From the NCBI GenBank assembly GCA_900466475.1, contig UBMI01000002.1, positions 62,001-126,000 of the forward strand: a stretch of 64,000 nt of DNA, written 5' to 3'. Below are positions 27,804-37,929 of the stretch, one piece after another (position 1 is the stretch's first letter; every line of letters starts with the position of its first letter). The notes below the pieces were generated by a model that saw only the letters and a list, made by a program, of their open reading frames with translations, ran no database searches and was not told where the DNA came from. This DNA is from Hyphomicrobiales bacterium. GTDB lineage: Bacteria > Pseudomonadota > Alphaproteobacteria > Rhizobiales > Rhizobiaceae. Both the position numbers and the translations under genes were made by a program.

Positions 27804-29018
27804 TCAGGCGACGTGGCGGGCAAGCGCGCAGCGCGACCAGAGCGAATGCAGCGCGCTGACGAGATGCTCGATATCCGCGTCCGAATGCAGCGGTGTCGGC
27901 GTGATGCGCAGGCGCTCGGTCTTCTTAGGCACCGTCGGATAGTTGATCGGCTGCACGTAGACACCGAAATTGTCGAGCAGCAGATCCGAGATCCACTTGC
28001 ACTTGGCGGCATCGCCGACCATGACCGGCACGATATGGCTCGGGTTCGGCATGTGCGGAATGCCCTGCTGGTCAAGCAGCATGCGCAGCTTCCGCACCCG
28101 ATCCTGATGGCGAGCACGCTCGAACGGGCTTGCCTTCAGATGCCGAATCGAAGCGACCGAGCCGGCAGCAAGCGCCGGCGGCAGCGACGTCGTGAAGATG
28201 AAGCCCGATGCAAAAGAGCGGATGAAATCGCAGAGCGCCGCAGATGCAGCGATGTAGCCGCCCATGACGCCAAAACCCTTGGCAAGCGTGCCTTCGATAA
28301 CCGTGACACGATCCATCAGGCCTTCGCGTTCGGCGATACCGCCGCCGCGCGGACCGTACATGCCGACGGCATGCACTTCGTCGAGATAGGTCATCGCGCC
28401 ATACTTGTCGGCGAGATCGCAGATTTCCTTGATCGGCGCGATATCGCCATCCATCGAATAGACGGATTCGAAGGCGATGAGCTTCGGCGCATTGGGATCG
28501 GCAGCAGCGAGCCTGGCTTCGAGATCGGCCACGTCATTGTGCTTCCAGATGACCTTCTCGCACTTGGCGTAGCGAATGCCCTCGATCATCGAGGCGTGGT
28601 TGAAGGCATCGGAGAAGATGATGAGGCCAGGGATCTTGGCACCAAGCGTGCCAAGCGCTGCCCAGTTGGAAACATAGCCTGACGTGAAGGTCAGCGCGGC
28701 CTCCTTGCCGTGCAGATCGGCAAGCTCCCGCTCAAGCAGAACATGGTAGTGGTTGGTGCCAGAGATATTCCGGGTGCCTCCCGCACCCGCGCCACAGTGA
28801 TCGATGGCTTCTTTCATCGCCTCGATCACCTTGGGGTGCTGGCCCATGCCGAGATAGTCGTTGGAGCACCAGACGGTCACTTCCTGTTCGCCGTTCGCCG
28901 TGTGACGGGTTGCCCGCGGAAAGTTACCGCGATGGCGCTCCAGATCGGCAAAAACGCGGTAACGGCCCTCAGCGTGAAGCCCGTCCAGCTCGCTTTTGAA
29001 AAACGCTTCGAAATCCAT
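27804..29018 (-). CDS. hemA: 5-Aminolevulinate synthase
   Basis: PLP enzyme condensing glycine and succinyl-CoA to 5-aminolevulinate, the C4 route typical of alphaproteobacteria, first step of haem and B12 tetrapyrrole synthesis. The 404-residue protein starts [15 protein letters not shown] and has [26 protein letters not shown], the PLP aspartate in [12 protein letters not shown] and the Schiff-base lysine in [14 protein letters not shown] second ATG directly precedes the chosen one; both share the GGAG ribosome site. An FNR/FixK-type palindrome lies about 150 bases upstream. Confidence 0.97.
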   Translation of the reverse strand: MDFEAFFKSELDGLHAEGRYRVFADLERHRGNFPRATRHTANGEQEVTVWCSNDYLGMGQHPKVIEAMKEAIDHCGAGAGGTRNISGTNHYHVLLERELADLHGKEAALTFTSGYVSNWAALGTLGAKIPGLIIFSDAFNHASMIEGIRYAKCEKVIWKHNDVADLEARLAAADPNAPKLIAFESVYSMDGDIAPIKEICDLADKYGAMTYLDEVHAVGMYGPRGGGIAEREGLMDRVTVIEGTLAKGFGVMGGYIAASAALCDFIRSFASGFIFTTSLPPALAAGSVASIRHLKASPFERARHQDRVRKLRMLLDQQGIPHMPNPSHIVPVMVGDAAKCKWISDLLLDNFGVYVQPINYPTVPKKTERLRITPTPLHSDADIEHLVSALHSLWSRCALARHVA

Positions 29019-29165
29019 CATATGCTCCAGTTCGTACGGCTGTTTCTTGCTGAGACCGCAACCGCACGTCAACCCTTACGTCCCTGATTTAACATCAACT
29101 GCGGCAAAAGGCGCAGACTTTTGAATGATTCCAGATAAAAAATATGCGAGCCGTGATCGGGGGAA

Positions 29166-29179
29166 TTGATCGGCGTCAA
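29166..29179. promoter_or_regulatory. FNR/FixK-type box between hemA and a lipoprotein gene
   Basis: TTGATCGGCGTCAA matches the anaerobox TTGAT-N4-ATCAA with one mismatch and TTGA-N6-TCAA exactly. It lies in the 330-base divergent region (29022-29351), about 150 bases from hemA and 170 from the glycine-zipper gene. Oxygen-dependent hemA control via FixK is known in Bradyrhizobium. The rest of the gap shows no gene. Confidence 0.5.
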
Positions 29180-29351
29180 TTCCGGCAAAAAAATTCGCTT
29201 TTAATCGTGGAAAGAAACCCGCGCCTTTCGAAAAAAGCTCGATCATGGTGGACAAGCCCTTCTTGCGACATAGTTTTCGGGCTAGCCTGGCGAAAAAACA
29301 GGTTAGGGACGACATCCGCCCGCTGGGGCGCCAAAAACCTCGGAGAGAAGA

Positions 29352-29606
29352 ATGAAGAAAGTCCTCGTACTCGCATTGATCGGCCTTTCGATCGCAAGCT
29401 GCACACCCACGCAACAAGGTGCCGGCATCGGCGCAGCGTCTGGTGCCGTTATCGGCGGCGTGGTCACCGGCGACGTGCGCGGCGCGGCAGTCGGCGCAGC
29501 AATCGGCGGCGTTTCAGGCGCATTGATTGGCAGGGTCGCAGAGCAGCCCGGCCAATGCTACTATCGAGACCGGTATGGTCGCCGCTACATCGATGATTGC
29601 CGCTGA
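29352..29606 (+). CDS. Glycine-zipper lipoprotein (YMGG-like)
   Basis: An 84-residue protein with a lipoprotein signal MKKVLVLALIGLSIASC (lipobox IASC), then a glycine-zipper region of G-x3-G repeats (GAGIGAASGAVIGGVVTG, GAAVGAAIGGVSGALIG) that could insert into or associate with the outer membrane. The C-terminal tail has a Tyr/Arg cluster and two cysteines (QCYYRDRYGRR, DDC). The ATG follows GGAGAGAAG. A strong terminator follows, so it is monocistronic. Related proteins are common envelope components of unknown role. Confidence 0.85.
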   Translation: MKKVLVLALIGLSIASCTPTQQGAGIGAASGAVIGGVVTGDVRGAAVGAAIGGVSGALIGRVAEQPGQCYYRDRYGRRYIDDCR

Positions 29607-29634
29607 GATCTGCAATCAGAATGGGAAAAATGGA

Positions 29635-29663
29635 AATCCCGGACCCTCGTCCGGGATTTTTTT
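29635..29663 (+). terminator. Rho-independent terminator
   Basis: Ten-base perfect stem AATCCCGGAC (29635-29644)/GTCCGGGATT (29649-29658), loop CCTC, ending in a run of seven Ts. Ends the glycine-zipper lipoprotein transcript. Confidence 0.92.
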
Positions 29664-29779
29664 GTACTAAATTAGTGCGCCAACAGTTTAAATTGGTACA
29701 CGTGGCGCGATTTTGCCGCTAAGCTTGTTATCGGCTGGGCAACGCAGAGCTTCATTTTAATGTAACCAAAAAGCGGCGG

Positions 29780-31705
29780 ATGCGGATTAGAGGGACGGGC
29801 CTGAGAACGGGTATTGCGTATCGAGCAGGCGCCATGGTGGTGGTCGCAGCGGCGGCTGCATTTTCACCAGTCCTCGTGGGCAATGCTTACGCATTCAAGC
29901 TTTTCGGCATCACCATATTCGGCAAGGACGAGGACGAAAACCTGCAGGTCCCCGATCCGGTGCGCTATGACATCGACCTTGAGACCGGCGCAGCTGATAG
30001 CGACCTGAAAGAGGCCCTGGAAAACAGCTCTCGCCTTGTCGGTGACAAGAGCAGGCCGGTTTCAGGCGATCTTGGCATTGTCGTCAAAGCGCGTGACGAC
30101 CGCGAGAGGCTGATCGCGACACTTTACGAAAAGGCGCGTTACGGCGGCGTTGTGACGATCACCATCGATGGCCGCAACATAGACGATCTCCCGCCCAACC
30201 CGACTTTTGATCGCTCGAAGCCGGTTCCGGTCAAAGTGGATATAGCCCCTGGTCCAGTCTTCACCGTGGATGAGGTCCAATTCGGCGGCGATGCTGCGCA
30301 CCGCAATCCCGCCGATTACGATCTCGCACCGGGCGAGCAAGCCGGCTCGCTCGCCATCATCAAGGCTGGCGATACGATCGTCGACCAGTTGAAGAGCGAA
30401 GGAAGGCCCTTTGCCAAGCTGACCGAGCGGCGCGTGGTCGCCGACCACAGCAAGAACACCGTCGATATCGTTCTCGCTGCCGAAGGTGGTCCGGTTGCTC
30501 CGATCGGCGACGTCGGCGTGACCGGGGAGGAAAGGGTCAAGCCGGAATTCATCCAGCGCTACTCCCGTCTGCAGAAGGGCGAAGCCTATTCGCCGGAGGC
30601 GCTGAGGAAGGCAGGCGAGCGCCTGCGCGCGCTTGGCGTGTTCTCCAGCGTGACGATCCACGAAAGCGACGCACTGGCTTCCGATGGTACCTTGCCCATG
30701 ACAATCGAGGTTTCCGAAGGCAAGCGGCGCTACCTCGGCATCGGCGCGCAATATTCGACGATCGACGGTTTCGGCGTCAACGGCTACTGGGGCCATCGCA
30801 ACCTGTTCGGCGGGGCCGAATCGCTGCGCATCGAAGGCGCCGTCTCGCGCCTCGGCGAAGCGTCCGACCTCGGCGATCTCGACTACTCCGCCGGCATCCT
30901 CTTCACGAAACCGGGCTTCATCCATCCGTCCGCCACTCTGAAGGCGGGCATCGTCGCCAAGACGCAGAATCCGGATGCCTATAATGCAAAGCTTATCACC
31001 GCCTCGCTTGGCCTCTCTTATGAATTGACGGATCAGGACACCATCTCGGCAGCCGGCGAGGTGAGCTTCGAGAATGACGACGACGCTTTCGGCAACAACA
31101 ATTATCTGACCTTCACGCTGCCGATCACCTATGATCGCGATGCCCGTGATGACAAATTCAATCCGACCGGCGGTTACCACGCCACGCTGTCGGCAAAGCC
31201 GGGCTATGAGTTCATGAACGGCACGGTCTATTCGGCCTTCGAGGGCTCGATATCAGGCTATCTCGGTCTCGGCGCCGAAGACGGCGTCGTACTTGCCGGC
31301 AAGCTTGCAGCTGGCACGCTGATCGGCGGCGACGGCGTTCAGGATATTCCCGCCACCCAGCGTTTCTTCGCCGGCGGTGGCGGTTCCGTGCGTGGTTACG
31401 GTTATCAGGAAATCTCGCCCTACAACGAAAACGACGAGGCGACTGGCGGCCGCTCCTATGTAATCGGCTCCTTCGAAGCGCGCATCAGGATTACCGATAC
31501 GATCGGCGTCGTGCCCTTTATCGATGTCGGCACGGTTTCGGACAGTATTGCGCCTGATTTTTCCGATATCAGGGCCGGTGCGGGCGCCGGTATCCGCTAT
31601 GCAACGCCTTTCGGTCCCCTTCGGCTTGATTTTGCCGTACCGCTGAACAAGTACGACGGTGGAACTGAATATGGAATTTATGCCGGCATAGGCCAGTCAT
31701 TCTAG
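29780..31705 (+). CDS. tamA: Translocation and assembly module outer-membrane protein TamA
   Basis: A 641-residue Omp85-family protein. The N terminus carries a signal peptide (…FSPVLVGNAYA), followed by POTRA domains (about residues 50-290; e.g. GPVFTVDEVQFGGD and ERVKPEFIQRYSRLQKGEAYSP) and a C-terminal 16-stranded barrel starting near residue 315. The Omp85 motif VRGY is visible in GGGGSVRGYGYQEISP, and the protein ends in Phe. TamA works with inner-membrane-anchored TamB in moving autotransporters and probably lipids to the outer membrane. The tamB gene follows directly. Confidence 0.93.
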   Translation: MRIRGTGLRTGIAYRAGAMVVVAAAAAFSPVLVGNAYAFKLFGITIFGKDEDENLQVPDPVRYDIDLETGAADSDLKEALENSSRLVGDKSRPVSGDLGIVVKARDDRERLIATLYEKARYGGVVTITIDGRNIDDLPPNPTFDRSKPVPVKVDIAPGPVFTVDEVQFGGDAAHRNPADYDLAPGEQAGSLAIIKAGDTIVDQLKSEGRPFAKLTERRVVADHSKNTVDIVLAAEGGPVAPIGDVGVTGEERVKPEFIQRYSRLQKGEAYSPEALRKAGERLRALGVFSSVTIHESDALASDGTLPMTIEVSEGKRRYLGIGAQYSTIDGFGVNGYWGHRNLFGGAESLRIEGAVSRLGEASDLGDLDYSAGILFTKPGFIHPSATLKAGIVAKTQNPDAYNAKLITASLGLSYELTDQDTISAAGEVSFENDDDAFGNNNYLTFTLPITYDRDARDDKFNPTGGYHATLSAKPGYEFMNGTVYSAFEGSISGYLGLGAEDGVVLAGKLAAGTLIGGDGVQDIPATQRFFAGGGGSVRGYGYQEISPYNENDEATGGRSYVIGSFEARIRITDTIGVVPFIDVGTVSDSIAPDFSDIRAGAGAGIRYATPFGPLRLDFAVPLNKYDGGTEYGIYAGIGQSF

Positions 31706-31814
31706 AAATGATGGAGTATTTCCGCGACCGGAAACGGGAATGCCTTTGGAATGCCGATTTCGCAGTGTTTTCCGACCTGTGAGCTGTCATGAAAACGGGA
31801 TAGTGTCCGCTCTT

Positions 31815-34800
31815 ATGCAAATGTTGGCGAAAATCATGAACTGGATAATGCGGCTTGTCGGGTACGGCCTCGGCGCTGCGCTCATCCTTGCCGTCATTGC
31901 TCTGGCGATTTTCGGCTTCACCTCATTCGGCGCCCGCATCATCACCGAAAATGTCGCTTCGGCACTTTCCAACCGCGATTTGACGATCTCAGTACGGGAA
32001 CCCGAAGGCCTGCTGACCGGTGGGTTGCGCGCTGCCGAGATTACCCTCTCGGACACGCGCGGCACATTCGCAGAAGTCCGTGGTATTGCCATCGACTGGA
32101 ATCCCCTGGCGCTGCTGACCGGAACGTTCAGCGCCAAACAGGTCTCTGTTGCCTCCATCGATGTGCGCCGTAAACCGGTACGCACTCTGCCTTCCAGGCC
32201 GGCGCCCTCGGAGGAACAAGGCAGCAGTGGTTTTCGGCTACCCATAAAGATCGATATCGAGCATATCGCCCTGCCGGATATTTCGCTCGCGGCGCCTCTG
32301 ACCGGACGCGCCTTCTCGCTTGCCGCTACCGGCAATCTCAGAGCCGATGGCGACGGCGGCGAGGCAATTATCAACGTCAACCGCCATCAGGTTCCCGACG
32401 CCAAACTCTCCGCCGACGTTGCCTTTACCCCGGCAAACAGCCACCTGCGGCTGAATGCCCAGCTTGCAGAACCGCAGGGCGGCCTGCTTGCTGGCTTTCT
32501 CGGTCTGCCCGGCAGCCCGGCCGTTAACATAGCGCTCAATGGCGAAGGCCCGATTTCGGATTGGAACGGCAAGCTGCAGGCAGCCCTCGATGGCCAGCAG
32601 CGCGCCTCACTGGAAGGCAAGCATGCAATCACGGCCGACGGCTTGCATCATCTCGACCTTAAGGGCGGCGGCGATGTGAGCTCGTTGCTCCCCATGGCAT
32701 TCCGGCCGCTTTTTGCAGGCCAGACGAATATCGATGTATCCGCGACCTTCGACGATCACGGCAAGATCGATATTCAGACCGGCAATCTCGCCACCGGCAG
32801 CGTCGTCATCGCCGCATCCGGCACACTCGATCCTGCCGGCAACAACAGCCTGAATGCCAATGTGCTGGGCACCTCGGGCCCTGTCGATTTCCGCTGGCCG
32901 CTTGCCGATGGCGAAGCACGCTTCATGATTTCAGGCCTCAACCTGGCGATGACCGGACAGGCACAGGCCGTGCGCATCAATGCGAGCGGATCGCTGGATT
33001 CCGCCACAATGCCGCAAGCCGACATCGGCAACGTCAAGCTGACGGCCAAGAGCGATGCCTTCAACCTCGCCAATGGCGCCGGCGATATCCAGCTGCGTCT
33101 CGTCGCCGGCGACGCGACATTCACCGAGCCCAACCTCAACCGCGCCGTTCGCGGCCCGATCACACTCGTCGCTCCGCTTCAGATTTCACGCAACGGCATC
33201 GGCTTCAACGGCACGACCATCGAAAGCGCCAATATCGGCGCCGATCTCAATGGCTCCTATCGCCTGGCCGACAATACACTGACCGGCAATGCGAAATTTG
33301 TCGTACAGCCGGCCGCGCTGCCGCCGGCCGTCGCTGAAAAGTTCGATGCGCCGATCAATCTCGAGACCCAGGTCGCCGGTACTATCCCCTCAAAGGTGGC
33401 GCTGTCGAACATCACGATCAAATCTCCGACCATCGAGGCAGGCGGCAACGTAGCGCTCGAGGATGACGTGCTGACAGCCGATCTCGCCGGCAAGCTTCCC
33501 GACATCGGCAAGCTGCTCTCGGGCACGAGCGGGGAAGCGGATTATAACGTCAGAGCCAGCGGCACGCTTCCGGCGCTTGCGCTCACCGCCAATGTAAAAG
33601 CCGCCAGCCTGCAGATGGCCGATCGCAAGGTGGGCAATCTCAACATCGACCTGACGGGCTCTGCCGATCCCGCCGCTCCGCAGGGCCGCGTAGCCGCAAC
33701 GGGCACGATCGACGGCCAGCCGATCGGCATCAACGGCGATGTCAGATCCGAAAACGGAACGATTTCTATCCCCGCGCTGACAGCCGATGTCGGCGGCAAT
33801 CGCCTGACGGGCAATCTCACGCTTTCCTCAGGCATGACACCGGCGGGTGTGCTGACCTTTGACTTCCCGGATATCGGCCTGCTTGCAGCCCTCGGCGGCC
33901 AGAAAGCGGAAGGCGACCTCAAGGGCTCTGTCGATATCACCGGCAATGACGGCAAGATCGGCCTCAAGATTGCCGCCAACGGCAATGGCATTCGCCGCGA
34001 CACGCTGACGATCGCAATGCCTGCGATCGACGTGACCGTCAGCGATATCCAGGCTTTTGCCGCCAACGGCACAATACGGGCCGACGAATTCGGCATCGGT
34101 ACCAACAAGCTTACCGGCATTGCGCTTGATTTCGCCCAGCAACAAACCCGCACCGACTTCAATCTGAATGCCGGCTATGACGGCAATCCACTGCAGGCGG
34201 GCGGCAGCGTGCAGTCCGCAGGCGGCATGATTGATCTCAGCCTTGACCATTTCGCGGCGAAGCCACGCAACATTCCGGTCGAACTGGCATCACCGGCGCA
34301 GGTCAACGTCACCAAGGGAGTTGCCAGTCTGAACGGTCTGACCGTGAAGACCGGCAGCGGCTCGGTATCGGTTACCGGTTCTGCCGGTGAGACACTGAAG
34401 CTCGACGCCGTCATCACCGACCTGCCCGCAAGTCTCGCCAACAGTTTCGTTCCCAATCTCGCCGCTGACGGCGCGATTTCAGGGACGGTCAACGTGACCG
34501 GCACATCAGCCGCTCCCGTCGTCAATTTCAAGCTCGACTGGAAGGATGCAGCCACCAGTCATACGAAGGGTGCCGGCATCGCCCCTCTTGGTGTCTCCAC
34601 ATCAGGCACCTTCGCCGAAAACAAGCTGACTTTCGACGGCGGCATTAGCGGCGCTGACGGTCTTTCCCTGAAGGCTGGGGGTGATGTTGGCCTTGCGGAT
34701 CCGAACGGCCCAATTCTCAATATCAACGCCGACATCGTCAGTCTGCCGGCAAAGCTCGCCAACGGTTTTGTTCCCGATCTTGCTGCCGAAGGCACGGTTT

Positions 34801-37800
34801 CGGGGACGGTCACCGCGACGGGCACGCCCGCGGCACCAGCGACCGATTTCAAGCTGAACTGGAAAGGCGCCGCGACAAGCCAGACAAAGAGCGCCGGACT
34901 TGCCGGTCTGTCGCTCAACGCATCCGGCAGGTTTGCGGATAACAAGCTCGATTTCGATACGGCACTCACCGGCAAGGGCAAATTATCGCTGAAAGCTCTC
35001 GGCAACGTCGCGATTACCGGAACCACGATCGGCAACATCAAGGTCGATGCCGAGCTCGCAAATGTCCCCGCCAATATCGCCAATGGTTTCGTGAAGGATC
35101 TGGACGCCGGCGGAACGATTTCGGGCACCGCCTCGGCATCGGGGACGCTTGCCGCACCGGCTGCGGATTTCAAGCTCAGTTGGCAGGATGCCACGACACG
35201 ACACACCAAGACCGCCGGCCTGACCGGACTGGATCTTGCGGCAACAGGCCATTTTGCCGATCAGAAACTCGATTTCGATGCCAGCCTCACCGGACCGAAA
35301 ACCTTATCGCTGAAGGCGGCGGGCAATATCGAGCTTGCGGGGGCGGCGGTGCGCAATCTCAAGGTCGACGCCGATCTGGCAAACCTTCCTGCCAATCTCG
35401 CCAACGGCTTCGTTCCCGATCTCGGCGCTGAAGGAACGATTTCCGGCAAGGCGTCGGCCTCGGGCTCGTTGCCGACACCGGCAGTCACCTTCGATCTCGC
35501 CTGGGCCAATGCGGCAACGCGCCAGACAAAGAGCAATGGCCTCACCGATCTTTCCGCCCGGGCCACGGGCAAATATGAAAACAACAGGGTCGATTTCGAC
35601 GCCAATCTCGGCAGTGGCAATGGCGCGCTGCTGAAGGCGAACGGCGGGGTAACGATCGACGGCACCGCCATTCGCGACCTCGCCGTCAACGCTGACATTG
35701 CCGGACTGCCCGCAAACCTCGCCAATGGCTTCGTGCCCGGTCTTGGCGCCGAGGGCATAATCTCCGGCACTGCAGTCACCTCAGGCACGCCGACGGAGCC
35801 GGTGGTCGATTTCAAGCTCGACTGGACGAACGCGGCAACGCGCCAAACCAAGAGCGCCGGTCTTTCTGGCCTCGCGCTTGCCGCTTCCGGCAAATATGTC
35901 ACCAACCGTCTGGATTTCGACGCCAATCTCAATGGCAAGGGTGGCGTGTCGCTGAAAGCCGCCGGCAATCTCGCGCTGGCAGGCACCACGATCCAAGGCA
36001 TCGATGCAAAGGCCGATATCACCAACCTGCCGGCCGCCGTCGCCAATGGTTTCGTCCCCGATATTGGTGCCGAAGGCATCATCACAGCGACGGCCACGGC
36101 CTCAGGATCACTGACCGCCCCGACGGCCAATTTCAAGATCGACTGGAAAAACGCCGGGACGAAACAGACGAGAACTGCCGGCCTCTCCGGCCTGGCGCTC
36201 GCCGCTTCGGGCAAACTCAATAAGGATCGGCTGGATTTCGATGCCAATCTCAACGGCAGCGGCGGCGTCTCGCTGAAGGCATCCGGCAATCTCGATATAG
36301 CCGGAACGACCATCAAGGGCGTCAACGCCAAGGCCGACGTCACCAATCTCCCGGCTGCCGTAGCCAACGGTTTTGTTCCGAACCTTGGTGCGGCCGGAGC
36401 CATCTCCGCAACCGCAACTGCTTCCGGCGCACTTCCCCTTCCCTCGGTTGATTTCAAGGTCGACTGGAAGAATGCCGAAACGAGCCAGACGAGGAGCGCC
36501 GGCCTTGCCCCTCTCACCATCGGCGCAAGCGGCAAGCTGGCCGACAATCGCCTGACGGTCGACACCAGCCTTGCCGGCGACGGCGGATTGTCGCTGAGAG
36601 GCGGCGGCAATCTCGCAATGACAGGCAACCGCGCCATGTCGATGCGTTTCAACGGCAGCCTTCCCTTCGCCGTTCTCGGCGCACAACTCGCCCAGCAAGG
36701 TCTCGTTGCCGAAGGCGTCGCCAATGTGAACCTGGAAGTCAGCGGTACGACGGCCGCCCCTGTTATCAACGGCACGGTCACCACGGATGGCGCAAAGCTG
36801 ATCGACGTGCGCCGCAACCTCGCCCTCGAAGGCCTCGGCGCGACCATTACCTTCAACGGCCAGCAGGCCGTCATTTCTCGGCTGAACGGCAGGCTCGCAA
36901 GCGGCGGCTCTATTTCGGCCAGCGGCTCGATCGGCATCAGCGGCACCTTCCCCGCCGACCTTTCCATTCGTCTGGATCATGCAGTCTATGTCGACGGCAC
37001 TTTGGTTGTCGCAACCGTGGACGGGGCGCTCGGACTAAAGGGACCGTTGCTCTCCAATCCCATGCTTAGTGGTAAGCTCCACATCGACAAGGCGTCGATC
37101 ACCGTGCCGGAGAGGTTGCCGACGTCGCTGCGCGAAATCGATATACGCCACATCCACGCGCCGCCTGCCGTGCTTGCCCAGCTCAAAAACAATGCGCAGC
37201 AGCAGCCACGGGAAAAGTCTTCGACCATAATGCTGGATATCCAGCTCGACGCGCCCTCGCAGATCTTCGTGCGCGGCCGTGGCATCGACGCGGAAGTCGG
37301 CGGCAACATCACGATCCGCGGCTCGGCTGCCGCACCCGAAGTTGCCGGCGCCTTCACCATGCGCCGCGGGCGTCTGACGATCCTCAACCGCCGCCTCGAT
37401 TTCTCCGACCGCAGCCGCATCACTTTCGCCGGCGACCTGACGCCCGCCCTCGACATGGAAGCAACCTCCACCTCGGGCAGCACGACGCTGACAGTAGATG
37501 TTGCCGGCCTTGCGACTGACCCCGCTATCACCTTCTCCTCCTCGCCCGCCCTGCCGCAGGATGAAGTGCTGGCTCAGCTGATCTTCGGCCAGTCCATGTC
37601 ACGCCTTTCTCCGGTGCAGATCGCCCAGCTTGCCGATGCCGTCAGCCAGCTCGCCGGCAACCGCTCGACCTCGCTTTTCGAAGGTCTGCGCAACCAGCTC
37701 GGCGTCGATGATCTCGACATCAGCACCGACTCGAAGGGCCAGACCAGTGTCAGCGTCGGCCGCTATCTCAACGAGCGGACCTATTTCGAGCTGCAACAGG

Positions 37801-37922
37801 GCGGAGAAGCCGGTGCCAAGGCGATTATCAATCTCGATGTCGGCCGCGGCGTGAAGCTGCGCGGTGCCGCCGGCGGCAACGGATCGGGCGAAGCCGGGAT
37901 CGTCTACGAACACGAGTATTGA
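31815..37922 (+). CDS. tamB: Translocation/assembly module protein TamB
   Basis: A very large (about 2035 residues) envelope-spanning protein. One N-terminal transmembrane helix (LGAALILAVIALAIFGFTSF) is followed by a long beta-rich AsmA/VPS13-like periplasmic body and the C-terminal TamB domain (DUF490), which ends with ASPNGEAGIVYEHEY-like barrel-plug sequence; the domain's LPQDEVLAQLIFGQSMSRLSP motif is present. It is thought to bridge inner membrane and TamA as a hydrophobic groove. E. coli TamB is about 1260 residues; the excess here comes partly from seven tandem repeats. The start at 31815 is the first of several clustered methionines. Confidence 0.92.
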   Translation: MQMLAKIMNWIMRLVGYGLGAALILAVIALAIFGFTSFGARIITENVASALSNRDLTISVREPEGLLTGGLRAAEITLSDTRGTFAEVRGIAIDWNPLALLTGTFSAKQVSVASIDVRRKPVRTLPSRPAPSEEQGSSGFRLPIKIDIEHIALPDISLAAPLTGRAFSLAATGNLRADGDGGEAIINVNRHQVPDAKLSADVAFTPANSHLRLNAQLAEPQGGLLAGFLGLPGSPAVNIALNGEGPISDWNGKLQAALDGQQRASLEGKHAITADGLHHLDLKGGGDVSSLLPMAFRPLFAGQTNIDVSATFDDHGKIDIQTGNLATGSVVIAASGTLDPAGNNSLNANVLGTSGPVDFRWPLADGEARFMISGLNLAMTGQAQAVRINASGSLDSATMPQADIGNVKLTAKSDAFNLANGAGDIQLRLVAGDATFTEPNLNRAVRGPITLVAPLQISRNGIGFNGTTIESANIGADLNGSYRLADNTLTGNAKFVVQPAALPPAVAEKFDAPINLETQVAGTIPSKVALSNITIKSPTIEAGGNVALEDDVLTADLAGKLPDIGKLLSGTSGEADYNVRASGTLPALALTANVKAASLQMADRKVGNLNIDLTGSADPAAPQGRVAATGTIDGQPIGINGDVRSENGTISIPALTADVGGNRLTGNLTLSSGMTPAGVLTFDFPDIGLLAALGGQKAEGDLKGSVDITGNDGKIGLKIAANGNGIRRDTLTIAMPAIDVTVSDIQAFAANGTIRADEFGIGTNKLTGIALDFAQQQTRTDFNLNAGYDGNPLQAGGSVQSAGGMIDLSLDHFAAKPRNIPVELASPAQVNVTKGVASLNGLTVKTGSGSVSVTGSAGETLKLDAVITDLPASLANSFVPNLAADGAISGTVNVTGTSAAPVVNFKLDWKDAATSHTKGAGIAPLGVSTSGTFAENKLTFDGGISGADGLSLKAGGDVGLADPNGPILNINADIVSLPAKLANGFVPDLAAEGTVSGTVTATGTPAAPATDFKLNWKGAATSQTKSAGLAGLSLNASGRFADNKLDFDTALTGKGKLSLKALGNVAITGTTIGNIKVDAELANVPANIANGFVKDLDAGGTISGTASASGTLAAPAADFKLSWQDATTRHTKTAGLTGLDLAATGHFADQKLDFDASLTGPKTLSLKAAGNIELAGAAVRNLKVDADLANLPANLANGFVPDLGAEGTISGKASASGSLPTPAVTFDLAWANAATRQTKSNGLTDLSARATGKYENNRVDFDANLGSGNGALLKANGGVTIDGTAIRDLAVNADIAGLPANLANGFVPGLGAEGIISGTAVTSGTPTEPVVDFKLDWTNAATRQTKSAGLSGLALAASGKYVTNRLDFDANLNGKGGVSLKAAGNLALAGTTIQGIDAKADITNLPAAVANGFVPDIGAEGIITATATASGSLTAPTANFKIDWKNAGTKQTRTAGLSGLALAASGKLNKDRLDFDANLNGSGGVSLKASGNLDIAGTTIKGVNAKADVTNLPAAVANGFVPNLGAAGAISATATASGALPLPSVDFKVDWKNAETSQTRSAGLAPLTIGASGKLADNRLTVDTSLAGDGGLSLRGGGNLAMTGNRAMSMRFNGSLPFAVLGAQLAQQGLVAEGVANVNLEVSGTTAAPVINGTVTTDGAKLIDVRRNLALEGLGATITFNGQQAVISRLNGRLASGGSISASGSIGISGTFPADLSIRLDHAVYVDGTLVVATVDGALGLKGPLLSNPMLSGKLHIDKASITVPERLPTSLREIDIRHIHAPPAVLAQLKNNAQQQPREKSSTIMLDIQLDAPSQIFVRGRGIDAEVGGNITIRGSAAAPEVAGAFTMRRGRLTILNRRLDFSDRSRITFAGDLTPALDMEATSTSGSTTLTVDVAGLATDPAITFSSSPALPQDEVLAQLIFGQSMSRLSPVQIAQLADAVSQLAGNRSTSLFEGLRNQLGVDDLDISTDSKGQTSVSVGRYLNERTYFELQQGGEAGAKAIINLDVGRGVKLRGAAGGNGSGEAGIVYEHEY
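34422..36665 (+). repeat. Seven tandem ~107-residue repeats inside tamB
   Basis: Seven consecutive units of about 321 bases each; each unit begins LPAxLANGFVPDLxAEGxISG and continues with an xAAPxxDFKLxW segment, an S-x-GL...xASGK core, a LDFDAxLxGxGxxSLKAxGN stretch and an xVDADLxN end. Together 748 residues. The protein repeats are 50-70% identical by eye, with mixed third-base divergence, so they are old duplications rather than a recent array. A more divergent eighth copy follows (begins FAVLGAQLAQQG). Confidence 0.9.
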
Positions 37923-37929
37923 GGCCGGG

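Noticed and set aside
34422..36665. Tandem repeats considered as a CRISPR or satellite array
   Set aside because: The 321-base periodicity is in frame, encodes conserved residues and has no short identical repeats with spacers.
35261..36967. A 568-codon minus-strand frame with internal repetition
   Set aside because: The repetition is the complement of the TamB tandem repeats, not a separate repeat protein.
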